From Staphylotrichum longicolle (lineage: Eukaryota > Ascomycota > Sordariomycetes > Sordariales > Chaetomiaceae): DNA of 64,000 bases. The notes beneath the pieces were generated by a model. That model had not been told where the DNA came from and ran no database searches. It was given only the letters and a program-made list of their open reading frames with translations. Positions within the stretch are counted from its first letter, which is position 1, and each line of letters opens with the position of its first letter. The stretch lies in contig JAHCVI010000001.1 in assembly GCA_019096155.1 (NCBI GenBank), positions 10,106,001 through 10,170,000 on the forward strand, in the 5' to 3' direction. A program made the translations under genes and the position numbers. Below are positions 24,511-36,002 of the stretch, piece by piece.

Positions 24511-26909
24511 GGCTGAACGGTGCTCAGCCAGATGGGAATTGAAGAACGCCGAGTCCGATGCTGCCGAGAGAGACCCCAAGGGCGGAGGGGAGGGCGCGCC
24601 AGGCAGGCACGGCAGTTGGCCCGCCGTTGCACTCGCACTTGCAGCCTGTAACTCGGGCCCGAACTCGTGGCTCTTTCCCCCGGCGCCTTGTCGTGCGGTC
24701 CTAGCGTGCCTCTAAGACATTTGCTCACCAATCCAATTGCTTAGATTAGAAAGCTTGACGCCCCATGACCGTCGGGACTTTTGGAGATGATCAAGCTTTG
24801 AATGGAATGCAACTTGGGTCTTGGAAACAGTGGGCAGCATTGAGTTTGTGCTTCAACCGGGCTGCTAGGGGTCTCCCAGGGCCCACAGATCCCCGCGTCA
24901 GTGGCTGGACCCCTGTAAGCTTGCGCAATCCCCGGTCTTGGCATGCCCAGGACCCGTCAGGGCAGTTCCACTTGTCTTCGTCAGCACCGTGAGCCTCCGT
25001 GGAGCTCGATTCGGGTTCCATCAACCTCAACACGGCCCTTGCACCAGGTATGCTGCAGCTTGGGTGACAGCATGATGGACAACAGAAGCTGCTGCCGCGG
25101 GTATCTCCGTTGATGTTGCCATCTCTCTTGTAATTTTTGTACTTCTGTCTCCTATCTGGGAACCGCAATTCATCATTTACCCATTTTCCCTATTCCCTTT
25201 TCCTTTTCCCCGTTTTCCAGGTCGCACACCTATTTCTGCTCGACGGCCATCCAGGTTGTCGATGCTTCAACACCCAAGCGAGGGACGGCAAGCGAGTCGC
25301 AGCCGATCTGTACATTGCGTCAGCTCTTCTGCCGGAGATTGCCATGGAGAGTCCCACCGCGCGCGAACGCCGCGCACGTCAACATGGCACGATTCCGCTG
25401 CATTGCCGAACGCCTTCCCCGTCCGCGCACGCCAGGTTATGGCATCTCGCATGACCGCTATAGTCGTGTTCCGCCCGGTCGGGCCTCGAGTCTTCTGGAA
25501 GCCGTCTACACTATTATGTACTTGTTCCGTTATACATACGCTCTGCTGCCTCGACAAGCGCTGAAGTGTTCGGGCAACATGGCTCGACAAGACCTCCAAA
25601 AGCTTCTAGCAATGCCAATGTTGGGGAAGTCCGGCCCAAATTGTTTCTTGTCGACAAGGTAGCAAGCCCAGTCTTTCCAAGGAAACGCAAGCGCTCTTGA
25701 CCAGGCCACATCCCTGCCAGCGCTCATCGAGGGTTCGACAAGCGATCCACCAAGACGGCGAAGGGGGGTAAGGTAATCGAGGTAATCTGTCTATATTACG
25801 CTTGGCTGCCAGCGCACAGTGACAACTTGGCAAGATCCTGTCGCCATCCACTGTGTATCATCGCTCAAGTCTGGTCCGGCAGGTCAAACCGAGCCTCCTC
25901 GAAGATGGCAGAGCGGGCCGCAAGCCTCATGCCGGCCCGGAAGCCGGAGCGGGAGCTAACGTCTAGCCGCATGGTCTGTCGGCTCGGTGGTAGAGCAGAA
26001 GGACGACGTGGAAGATACGGATCCGTCTTCACACAAGCCTCTTACACCGCGCCGGATGTTGAACTGGCGGCTCACCACCAGCAATACTTGAAGATCTCAT
26101 CACATTCTCTAACGGACCGAGCTCAGGGGGGGTTAAAGTCCATTGGGGGCCAGACTGTCTCTCCATAGCGTCAACTCCTATGAACTGAGGTGAGCTAAGA
26201 TCTGGGCAGGGTAGCATGGAAACGCAATGCAACGGAGGGGTATCACCTCCTACCAGGTCCCCTCACCACCATGCACTGTGTGCGGCGAGGAAGGCTCTCC
26301 TCGCCAACCCTGCGCCAAGTCACCAGCCAAGTCCCCAAGTCTATACACTTCATTTCAAAGGTCCGATAGATCTGATAATCTAACTCGATTCCTCGGCGTG
26401 TCAGATGGACGAGCTATATGAACCTGAGAGCTCGTGGGGAGGGTCTGTGAAGTGAATCGTCCAGCTCTCTCCTCCACTTCCGCCGGCAAACTTCTCGTCA
26501 TTCTCACTTGCCCCAAGATACTGGTACCTTGTGGGGATTGAGAAAACAAGCTCGCGGCTGGTCTGCCCCTGCAACGTCAGCTCGTCTGGGGTCTGATACA
26601 ACACGTCCACTCCAGGTTAGTGTCCCAGATATTCCCAACGCTCAGCCGTATCTGTGATTGGAACATTCTTTTGGGGGTACATAAGCTATTACCACTGTTC
26701 CATCTTCAGCACTATGCTCCTTGCCCATGGAAAACGCGCATCATGGCGGCAATGGCCCCTAGTCGGCCGTGTCGCGACTATAGCGCTTGCAGCTAGCCCC
26801 TGCTTGCCACTATTGTTGCTGACTCTGTGTTTTAACAGGCTAGTATCACCTCGAACAATAACTCGATCAGAATAGAGTTGCCTGATTGTCTTTTCAAGGC
26901 ATTTGGACC
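24511..26909. other. Intergenic, 2.4 kb, possible gene relic
   Basis: No complete gene is seen. A 36-codon minus-strand stretch ending about 25865 has protein-like sequence (see findings). GGCTCGGTGGTAGAGC near 25985 resembles a tRNA D-arm but has no matching T-arm. The right end is the promoter of the MFS gene. Confidence 0.4.
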
Positions 26910-29232
26910 ATGGCCAGAGACAGCGTCGCACCGCCCCTGGACGTTGACCACGAGATCGAAGGGGTTGAAAGGGGCCGCAAGAGGACCTTGGGCAATGTCC
27001 GTTTGCGACACCACGCGACCAACGAGATCATCTTGATCCCAGCCCCGACTTCAGATCCAAACGATCCTTTGAATTGGTGAGCTCTTTTTACGGGTTGTCC
27101 AGTGGCACATCTAACGGCAGACAGGCCGCAATGGTACAAATACTACATGGCAACTGGTCGGTCACTCTCACCAGATCCAACGAGCTCTAGTCTAATCTGC
27201 GGGACAGTGATCTGCATTGCCATGATGATGTGCAACTTCCTCGCCGCCGGCCCATCCATCGCCATGCTGGACATCACCATGGACTTCTTCCCTGGCGCTC
27301 ACCCGGGCAAGAACCCCCGGCTGTTTGGGACGGCCGTGGCCAAGGTTGCATACTTCTTTACCACCACGGCCCTTTTACAAGGCATCGGTAACTTCATCTG
27401 GGTGCCCATCGCCAATAAATACGGCCGCCGGCCGACGTACGTCTTTAGCTACGTGATCTACTTTGTAAGACGCCCACCTGTCGAACAGATACGGGAGGCT
27501 GATACATTCAGGCCACGGCCATCTGGCTCAGCTTCGAGCACTCCTACGGCGGGTTTCTCGCCGGCCGTATTCTCATGGGCTTCGGCGCAGGCGCTGCTGA
27601 GACCGTTGGTATGGTCACCGCCTTCACCGCTCATATTTACAGCCAAGTTTAACCCACCTCTAGCACCCATCACAATCGCCGACATCTTCTTCCTCCACGA
27701 GCGTGGCGCGGTCATGGCCTTCTACAGCTCATTCCTAGCCGTCGGTGTGGCTCTCGGCCTAATAATCTCGGGGTACGCATACCAGCTTCCCCAATTTCCC
27801 AACCCCCCCTGTTCAACCTAACTAACTCCTCCTCCAGTCTCATCACAATCCACAACCACTGGCGCGTCATCTTCCAGGTCGCCGCCGCCCTCATCGGCCT
27901 CGTCCTCCTCGTCGCCATCTTCGCCTTCCCCGAAACAGCCTACACCCGCACCTCACCCCTCACCCCGCCTTCCTCCGAAGACGACGACAACAACAGCAGC
28001 CCTGCCCCCTCCTCCTCCTCCGAAAAAGGTCCCGCAACCACCACCACCACCACCACCACCACCACCAAGCCCCCCTCATCAGATGCCGAACAACAGCAAC
28101 AACCCCTCCCCATCCCGCACAAGCGCCCCTACCTCTCCACCCTCCGCCTCTTCCCCCGCGGCGGCGCCCTCACCACCGAGCCCCTGGCCCTCCTCGTCCT
28201 CCGCCCGCTCGGGCTGATCACGCTCCCGCCCGTGCTGTGGGCGGCGCTGGTGGAGGCGTCGACGATCGGGTTCCTCGTGGCCATGACGTCCAACGTGGAG
28301 CTGGCGTTCAGCGAGACGTACGGGTTCCGCTCGCACCAGGTCGGCCTGTGCTTCGTGGCGGCCGTGGTGGGCTCGCTGCTGGGGATCCCCGCGGGGGGCA
28401 GGCTGGGGGATTGGGTGGCGGATGGGGGCACGGCGAGGGCGGGCGGGGTGAGGGATCCGGAGCATCGTGAGTGCATATATTCCTTACCTTACCTTGCCGG
28501 TGTTTGAGTTCCTGAAGTTTCTTTTTCTGGCGCGGGTGGGAAGGAGAGATGAGGGCTTGGGGCGTGGAAAGGGGGGGAGTGGGTGTGATGGGGTGTACAA
28601 GGGCTGACTTGTTTTTATAGGGCTGCCGGCGATGGTGGTGGCGATGGTGACGGGGCCGATGGGGTTGGTGTTCTTTGGCGGCGGCGTGGCAGCGGCGACG
28701 CATTGGATATTCCCGGTGATTGGAATTGCGTTGTGTAAGTTGTTGTTCTTCTTCTCTCCCCTTTTTCCCATCTCACACATAACCCCTTTGTTTCCTCTCT
28801 CTATTTGTCGTCTCCCTTTTATTTCCCTTCTGATCTCTTTTTCCTTCTTCCCTCCCCCGCCCCCCCAACCCCATCCCAACCATCCACAACCCCATTCTCA
28901 CACACACCCCAGTAAACTTCGCCATCGTCTCAGGCACCAACATCTGCCTGGTCTATGTCATCGACGCATACCGCCCCGTGGCGGGCGAGATCACGCTCGC
29001 CGTCATGGGCTTCAAGTCGCTGTTCGGCTTCCTGCTCTCCTTCTACACCAACACGTGGGTCGCCGAGGCCGGCTACCTCAACGCGTACGGCACCATGGCG
29101 GCCATCTCGGCGGCGGTGCTGCTGTGCTGGATCCCGCTGTACGTCTGGGGCAAGAAGATCCGGCATGTGACGTGGCAGTGGAAGGTGGTGTCGTATATCC
29201 ACTGGAGCGATGACCGGGAGGTGGGAGAGTAG
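26910..29232 (+). CDS. MFS transporter (DHA1-like)
   Basis: Seven exons (26910-27076, 27125-27464, 27512-27608, 27664-27772, 27838-28466, 28621-28734, 28913-29232) give 591 residues. A cytosolic N-terminus with the SDPNDPLNW motif, common in fungal drug/H+ antiporter-type members, precedes about twelve membrane segments. The signature loop between TM2 and TM3 is present (VPIANKYGRRPTY), as is GRILMGFGAGAAETVAPITI in TM4. The central cytosolic loop is long and low in complexity, with Ser/Asp/Asn runs and 11 consecutive Thr from an ACC microsatellite (28037-28067). The protein ends ...VSYIHWSDDREVGE. It probably exports or imports a small solute at the plasma membrane; the substrate cannot be told. 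Intron 6 (28735-28912) is pyrimidine-rich and longer than the others. Confidence 0.88.
28037..28067 (+). repeat. ACC microsatellite in MFS central loop
   Basis: About ten ACC units encode consecutive Thr residues in the long cytosolic loop of the transporter. It is in frame, so unit changes keep the gene open. Confidence 0.85.
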
Positions 29233-29546
29233 TGGGATCCGGAGGTGGTTAATGTTCATGGGGTGCTGGTTTACCCTTTTCCTGGATTTCTTTTGACTAG
29301 TTTGCTCGAGTGAAATGAATGACCGCTGCTCCTCGTTGCATCTTGTGATGCAGCTATATGCTGATGTCACTGTCCTGTCCAGAACTCCTCGCCACCCCCC
29401 TCCTCAGCAGATATCCAAGGAGAAGAGGAACACGAGCACAGCATAAACGGTCAGGAGCGAAAAGTTGCACTTGAAAGAACGCTGCGTCGGCAGAGACACG
29501 TCAACCAATATGCTCAACCTGAGGCGGTCTGTCTCATTAACCCATT
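29233..29546. other. Intergenic between convergent genes
   Basis: 3' flanks of the MFS gene (+) and the secreted-protein gene (-). Nothing else is recognised. Confidence 0.5.
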
Positions 29547-30130
29547 CTAAGGCTGACTGGTCCCCTGAAAGTCCACAGCCGTGCTCTTCTGCCCAGCCGC
29601 AGCCTTGTCCAGGTTGATGTTGTTCGTCAGCTTCTTGCTCTCAGCCGCCAGCTTCGCAGCCGTGTCCTTGCCCTGGGCAGCCTCGATCTGTGCCACGAGC
29701 ACCTGCAGCTGCAGCTTGAGCACCTTGTTCTTGATCTTGCCGTTCTGCAGGGCCTTGCCCGCGGCCGTGTTCTTGCCGCCCGCCGCCTCGATGGCGTCGT
29801 TGAAGCCGCCGGCGTCGGTTTCGGCGGCCTCGGCCGTCTCACGAGCCGCTTTGAGGATGGCAATGTCCTCGGCGGCGACGTTGGCAAAATCGGATGCGTC
29901 GATCTGGGAGCGTGAGTGACGAGTGCAGGAGTACGGGGTTTTGTTAAGATACATACGGGAAACTTGGCGTTGACCTCGGCAAGAGCGTTGCCAGCCACGC
30001 CGCTGGAGACTTGGAACTCGGAGTAGTCCTGGACCTGGAGATGATCTCTCTTGACCTTGCGGTCGCCAGTGGTCGGGAGAGCGAAGGACGAGGCGAGGAG
30101 AGAGAAGAGGACGGCTCCTTTGAAATACAT
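29547..30130 (-). CDS. Small secreted Ala/Lys-rich protein
   Basis: Two exons (30130-29957 and 29903-29547, intron GTATGT...CAG) give 176 residues. The N-terminus is a clear signal peptide (MYFKGAVLFSLLASSFALP). A Lys-Arg pair follows (GDRKVKR/DH), a candidate Kex2 processing site. The mature part contains FANVAAEDIAILKAARETA and a long Ala/Lys/Gln-rich amphipathic region (VLKLQLQVLVAQIEAAQGKD) that should be mostly helical. There are no cysteines in the mature chain. Proteins of this general form are common in fungal secretomes and have no assigned function; cell-surface binding is possible but not shown. Confidence 0.75.
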
Positions 30131-31475
30131 GGTGACGGTGTTAATGTCGGAGAGTGAAGTACTTGTCTTGAAAAAGAGGATAAGAAGTAAAGTGAAGCGA
30201 AAACAGCCCTGCTGTTGGTCTAAGTCAAGACAAGAAAGAATACACCGAAAATGATGGCGGAGACAGATGGGATGAAATGAGATGAGACGAAACGAAGGTG
30301 TATTCAACTGGCCGTGGCACGACCTTAAATATCATGAACCCGTCTGGCGGTTCTCAGACTCTGTTCGGCAACGATGCCGTACAGCCACTGATGCAGTTGC
30401 ATCGCGAGCGGCTCCCAGGAGTAGTCTGTCTCATCTGTCCCGGGTTGTTGACGCCTTCGCCAAACTACGAGGCAGGACGTCCAGCGTTTACCAAAACGTC
30501 AGTTCTCGGAACCAGCAGATCCAATGGGAATCTGGTGATCAGTGGAGGATCACAAAACAGGAGTTGCCCGCTTAGAGTTACCAGGTCCACTGAGCCCAAA
30601 GTGGAAGTCGAGGCCAAGCGCGGTTTGGGAGGTGTCGCAGCAGTCGGTCGCGTCAACGATGGAGGTGCTTCACACCCCTGTCCAGGCCCCTGAGTCTTGT
30701 CTCCTTGGTCTCAGCGCTTTGGACTTGGGCAGCGGACACGGAGCGACTCAAATCCACCTATCGATGGCAATCCCATCAGTTGATAGAAAAGGCGTCATGG
30801 ACTTCGGATGGTGCACAGAGCCTCCAAGAATAGACGACGCATTGGTGGCATTCCACGTCGCTTGACAAGCCTTTTACAGATCGACGCCGATTAAAGGTCC
30901 TCTGTCATGCTGGTCCCTAGTCACGCTCTATGTTTGCGCCACTGCGCTTAGATCCTTAAATAAAGTGACCCAGGAATAGAGGAAAAGTCTGGGGAGCAGG
31001 GGCGAAACTTGAGACGAACAATAAGGAAGGAAAGCTGTGTTTGTTGTGAAGCAGAGTGGAGATCCTCCCTGATTGAAGCTAACGGTCCCTGTCGTCTCGC
31101 AAGACGGCCTGTCCATTCATCGCCAAACTCAGCGATCCTCAACTGCAAACTGCTTCGAGAGCCCACAGACATACCTCCAATCTTGCACTTTTCCAGCACG
31201 ACAAATATGACACCTGAATTACTCGTCGGTCCCAGTATGTCAGGATTTGCAGTGGCTCAATTCTTGAATAGCATGGCACCGGTCACGTGGGCGTAAGGCT
31301 GAACCGCGCACAACCGCGCGATTGCTGCCCTCCGTCTGTCCTTGACTTTCGCACACCGGTACACATGAGATTAATGCCACTCATCTCGCTTGGGCTGTCC
31401 GGTGTCCTTGAGTGTCTGGCCTGCCTTTTCCTTAGCCAGTCGATTTTATAAGTCGAACTCCGCAGCCGGCTCTTC
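30131..31475. other. Intergenic between divergent genes
   Basis: Upstream region shared by the secreted-protein gene (-) and the HET gene (+). Its open frames are short and unrelated to known families. Confidence 0.5.
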
Positions 31476-33417
31476 ATGGACCAGGAAATCCGTCCGTTTT
31501 TGTATGAGGCTCTGGGTCGCGATCGCATTCGCCTCATCCGCCTTGAGCCAGACAGCTTCACTCGCCCAGCAGGCTTCGATATCCAGACGTTTGAAATCGC
31601 ACGAACCCCAGAATACTACGCGTTGAGCTATTGCTGGGGTATCCCCGACCGGATCGACTTCGTGCTTTGCAATGGGGCCAGGTTGTCCGTAACACCTCAC
31701 TTGAAAGCTGGACTCGGTGAACTCCTAATCGTCCCTCGCCTGCTCCATCAATGGTTCTGGATCGATCAAATATGCATCAACCAAGATGATCTCGACGAGC
31801 AGTCACGCCAAGTCCAGCTGATGACCCAGATATATGCCGGAGCCTCGTGCACGGTACTCTGGCTGGCCTCCAACTTCGCGGCCGATGGGGAGGACTACAT
31901 CCGGGCATCCGAGTTTGCGAGTCACATCTATGAAACTGGGCAGAACCACGAAATGCTAAGTTTCGAGCCAATTCTGCAAAAATCCAAGTTACGGCCGGGC
32001 GGGTGGAGTGGAAGGCTCCCCGCGGCGCGGGCGCTGCGAACGCCGGACGATCTCGACAGATGGGGGCTTCCTCCCCTCACCGACTGCCGCTGGGGAGCCC
32101 TCTGCGACGTTTTTGCTGCCCCATGGTTTTCACGCGTATGGGTTATACGAGAAGTGTTCGCTTCCCGCGATGAGCCTATCGTAGTTGGGCGCGGACGATG
32201 CCACGGTTTCCTCCACCTGCTCTGGGCCGGGTACTTCATGTCGCAAAACTTTCAGCTCCTGCGCCAGTCTGAACATATCAACACACCATCCGTGGCCGAA
32301 GCCAATCTCTCGCACACTCGCCTGCTTCTCCAGCTCGCGATTGGTAAAATGGAATGGACACTCGAAGGCATTCTGTGGCGTACGGTGACCTACGGCGCAA
32401 CGAAACCGGTGGACAAGTTCTTTGCAGTTGTCGACTTGACGCTTTCCCCGAGGTCTGGGGTTGATCCGTTACCAGCGGCCATCGTGCCCGACTACTCCAA
32501 GTCGCTGGCGGACGTGGGGCGAGACTTCACCAGGCACGTAGTCGAGACCAGTTCGTCATTGCTCATCTTCTCACTCATAAACCACGATGCGGAGTCTCTT
32601 GCACGCTGCCCAGATGAGATATCATCATGGGCTTACAGGCCATCCAGCGATTCAGATTTGGCCCTCCTGAAATTCGGGCACGTCCGCACGATTCTCTTGG
32701 CCCACGGATCGGCGTACTTTCCCAAGAGACAAGGCCACTACGTCGGGACACATTATTATCCTCGCGTTGCCCCGGCGAACCATGCAGGTACGCTTACACT
32801 TCGAGGAAGGAAGTTCGGCTTGGTACAGGCGGTGCCGCCATGCTGCACAGCGCTTCAGGCCAAGTTCTGGCATTGGATTGAGTTTGCATACCGGGTCCGG
32901 TATGGAGACGAGCCTTGCGAGGATATCCATTGCTTCTTTGATGATTTCTCCAGAACAATCACGGCGAAAGAAGACTTTGAAGGCCGAGATGATAGACCCA
33001 TGCCTGGCGACTTTTATCCATGGCTGCAAGAGCACCTCGACCGCGGCGGCTCGGGATTCTCCCTTACGAAGGCTGTCCCTGAGCCCTCCAACTTCGTGAG
33101 CCATCTTCGGGGAATGGACCCGCGCTGACACAGCAAGGTGATGCCGCCAGGTGGAGAGATGGGATGAAATGTATGAGACGGGCGCCTCTAGATATAGACA
33201 GTTCGGTATTCTGAAGGATGGAACGATGGTGCTTGGGCCACGCGCGATGGCGGCCGGGGACATTATTTGCTCTTTGGATGGTGGTGAGCTCGCCTATGTT
33301 TTGCGGCCGAGGGGTCATCAGTACCTCTTCTTGGGTGAATGCTTTGTCCATGACATGTCTGAGGGATATTCAGATTGGCACACGAACGTGGGGAAAGAGT
33401 GGTTCTCACTTATCTAG
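31476..33417 (+). CDS. HET-domain (heterokaryon incompatibility) protein
   Basis: Two exons (31476-33095 and 33151-33417, intron GTGAGC...CAG with GCTGACA branch site) give 628 residues. The HET domain occupies about residues 45-220. Its hallmark blocks are YYALSYCWG, WFWIDQICINQDDLDEQSRQ and QIYAGASCTVLWL, and a later APWFSRVWVIREV corresponds to the conserved 'R.W..QE' block. The C-terminus has the GLGP.....GD.IC pattern often found at the end of such proteins (LGPRAMAAGDIICSLDGGEL). HET proteins trigger cell death or growth arrest on fusion of genetically different hyphae or in immune-like responses. Whether this member is active in recognition is unknown. It stands alone, with no obvious partner gene beside it. 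Confidence 0.9.
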
Positions 33418-33996
33418 CTTCGCGTGCCAAAGGGATGGGAAGCTGAAGTTGTTTTGAAAAGCTTCGGGGAACCCGCGTTCTGCAAAATGGGCGGATAACT
33501 ACCTGATATTCTCGGGAAACCACTGGCAAGCGCACTTGGATACCCAAGGTACCTTACACACCTTACAGTACCTATGTTAGTGTTACTGGACCAAGGAAGG
33601 TGAAAGTGGTCAGAGTGTCCTGGGAGCCTGGATCCCGCACTTTTCTCAGGGGGCTTTAGCGCCTTCTCCCCTGTTCATCACCTGACGGCTCCCCGCACTG
33701 GGCGGCCCGGAGTGCTGAGCCGGAGCGGGGCCGATGCTAACCCGACGACCTGTCGCCGACCTCCAGTGCCTGCCTTGAAAGGTCAATCCGAGACCCAAGC
33801 TTGGAGAGCCGATGCCAGCCATCCCCCGCCGAACCTCACAATGCACCGACCGAACTTAGTGCTTCGCCGAGAGTACGGCGGTTTTGGCCGCTCGGGTTGT
33901 GCGAGGTGACAATGACAATGACTTGAGCACAATACTCTCCATTAAACAGAAACCCGAATCCCATTTCATCCTTGCGACGCCGCCCAGCCGCTCACC
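33418..33996. other. Intergenic, no gene recognised
   Basis: Between two same-strand genes. It contains the 3' flank of the HET gene and the promoter of the ligase gene. Confidence 0.5.
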
Positions 33997-35832
33997 ATGC
34001 CGTATCCGTCCACCTTCCCGCCACTCGATATCCCCAAGGATGTTGACCTCTGGACGCTCCTCCTCGGAGACAGGCCCCGGGACTTTCCCGAGACCAAGGA
34101 GATCTTGACATGCGGCGAGACAGGCCGCTCTTACACCTGGGCCGAGCTGCGCAGCGCCTCCATTGAGTTTGGCCAGGGGCTGCAAGCGCACTGGGCATGG
34201 AAGAAGGGCGATGTCCTGGCGTTTTACACGCCCAATTCCGTCGACGTACGTTTTCCCGCTCACTTGGCCAAAACCCGCGACTAACACCACCTCGCAGACC
34301 CCCATCCTCACCCTCGGCGCTCTCTGGGCTGGCGGCATCATCTCGCCGGCTAATCCACTCTATACCGTCGACGAGCTTGCCTTTCAGCTCGGCAACTCAG
34401 GCGCCAAAGGCCTCGTCACCCAGCCCGCCAACTTGCCCACCGCCCTCGCCGCCGCCCAGAGGGCCAACCTCCCGCTCAACCGCATCATCCTCCTCGGGCC
34501 TCACCGCGACCCGTCCAACCGCATCGCCCATTTCTCCAGCATCCGCAGCACGGCCGCCCCCACTCACCACCCCAAGCCCCCCCTCACCCCGCAAACCGAC
34601 CTCGCCTTCCTCGTCTACAGCTCCGGCACCACGGGCCTGCCCAAAGGCGTCTGCCTCACCCACCACAACATGGTCGCCAACATCCTGCAGGCGAGCTACG
34701 TCGAGGGCAGCCAGTGGCGCAGCCGCGGCGGCGCCGACGGCCGCGGGGACAAGCAGCTCGGCGTGCTGCCCTTCTTCCACATCTACGGCCTGACGTGCGG
34801 CGTGCTCATGTCGGTGCACGAAGGGTGGCAGCTGGTCGTGCTGGAGCGGTTCGACATGGACAAGGTCCTGCGGGCGATCGAGGCGTACGGCATCACCTTC
34901 GCGTACGTCCCGCCGCCCGTCGTGCTCGCGTTCAGCAAGCACCCGGCGGTCGAGGGCCGCGACCTCACTTCCCTGAAAGTGCTGCACTCCGGGGCCGCGC
35001 CGCTGACGAGGGAGCTGACCGAGGCCGTGTGGGAGCGGCTCAGGGTGCCGGTCAAGCAGGGGTTCGGGCTGAGCGAGACGAGCGCGGTGGTGTGCTGCCA
35101 GGTCGTGGACGAGTGGGGGAAGTTTATGGGGTCGGTGGGGAAGCTGATGCCGAATATGGAGGCGAAGATTGTGGGGGAGGATGGGGAGGAGGTGGGAGAG
35201 GGTGAGGTATGTTTTGCTTTGTGGTCCACCGATCCCCGCTCAAGGGCAAGCTGACATCTGCAATGTTAGTCTGGTGAGCTGTGGCTCAAAGGGCCCAACG
35301 TCTTCCCGGGCTACTTCAACAACCCCGAGCGGACCAAGGAGGCCTTTTCGTCGGACGGCTTCTTCAAGACGGGAGACGTCTTCAGGCGGGACAAGCACGG
35401 CAACTTCTACTGCGTGGACCGGCTCAAGGAGCTGATCAAGTACAGTAAGTCCTTTTCCTCTTGTCCGATGAGTGAACGGCCACTGACCGTCCTTGTCCAG
35501 ACGGGGTACCCGTTCCACCAGCAGAACTGGAGGGCGTCTTGATAGGCCACAAGGAGGTGGCAGATGCCTGTGTCATCGGCATCGAGGACCCAGCGAATGC
35601 GACCGAGGTACCGCGGGCATATGTCGTCCTCCGCGACGGTGTAGTGGGCAATGAGGCCAAGGCCCGAGAACTCGCAGACTGGGTGGCAACGCAGGTCGCT
35701 CCCCACAAGAAGCTGCGCGGCGGGATACGCTTTGTGGAGCAAGTCCCCAAGTCGCCCAGCGGCAAGGTGCTGCGGCGGGTGATGCGGGAGCAGGCGAAGA
35801 AGGAGCAGCGGGCGAACGGCGCAAAGCTGTGA
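33997..35832 (+). CDS. 4-coumarate-CoA-ligase-like acyl-CoA synthetase, peroxisomal
   Basis: Four exons (33997-34245, 34298-35206, 35270-35444, 35501-35832) give 554 residues, normal for the family. The enzyme adenylates a carboxylic acid with ATP and transfers it to CoA. The visible core motifs in order are: LVYSSGTTGLPKGV (phosphate loop, about residue 195); QGFGLSETS (aromatic/adenine pocket); GELWLKGPNVFPGYFNN; FKTGDVFRRDKHGNFYCVDR (hinge Asp/Arg); LKELIKY; and PKSPSGKVLRR with the catalytic Lys. The last three residues, AKL, form a PTS1-type peroxisomal signal. Relatives act on cinnamates, medium-chain acids or side chains in secondary metabolism. The substrate here is unknown and no polyketide or peptide synthase gene is nearby. 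It converges on ATP11 with 170 nt between stops. Confidence 0.92.
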
Positions 35833-35964
35833 CGGCCTTTCTCTAGAGACCCACCCCGTCGAATCCATATATAACAAGACACCATACTATACACACTCTA
35901 TGCTCTAAAGCGAAACACCCCTTTCTAACGCCAAATCTATGCGTCGCCCATCCTACACTCAGCT

Positions 35965-35987
35965 CCCCCCCCCCCCCCCCCCCCCCC
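35965..35987 (+). repeat. Run of 23 C
   Basis: An uninterrupted homopolymer lies between the ligase and ATP11 stops. It is unusually long for this region, and its true length is unlikely to be reliable. Confidence 0.9.
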
Positions 35988-36002
35988 GTCCCCCAACCTT
36001 CC

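Noticed and set aside
25975..26010. D-arm-like GGCTCGGTGGTAGAGC
   Set aside because: No anticodon arm or T-arm follows within tRNA length.
31000..36000. Possible secondary-metabolite cluster around the CoA ligase
   Set aside because: Neighbours are a HET protein and housekeeping mitochondrial genes; no polyketide, peptide or terpene synthase, P450 or dedicated transporter is beside it.
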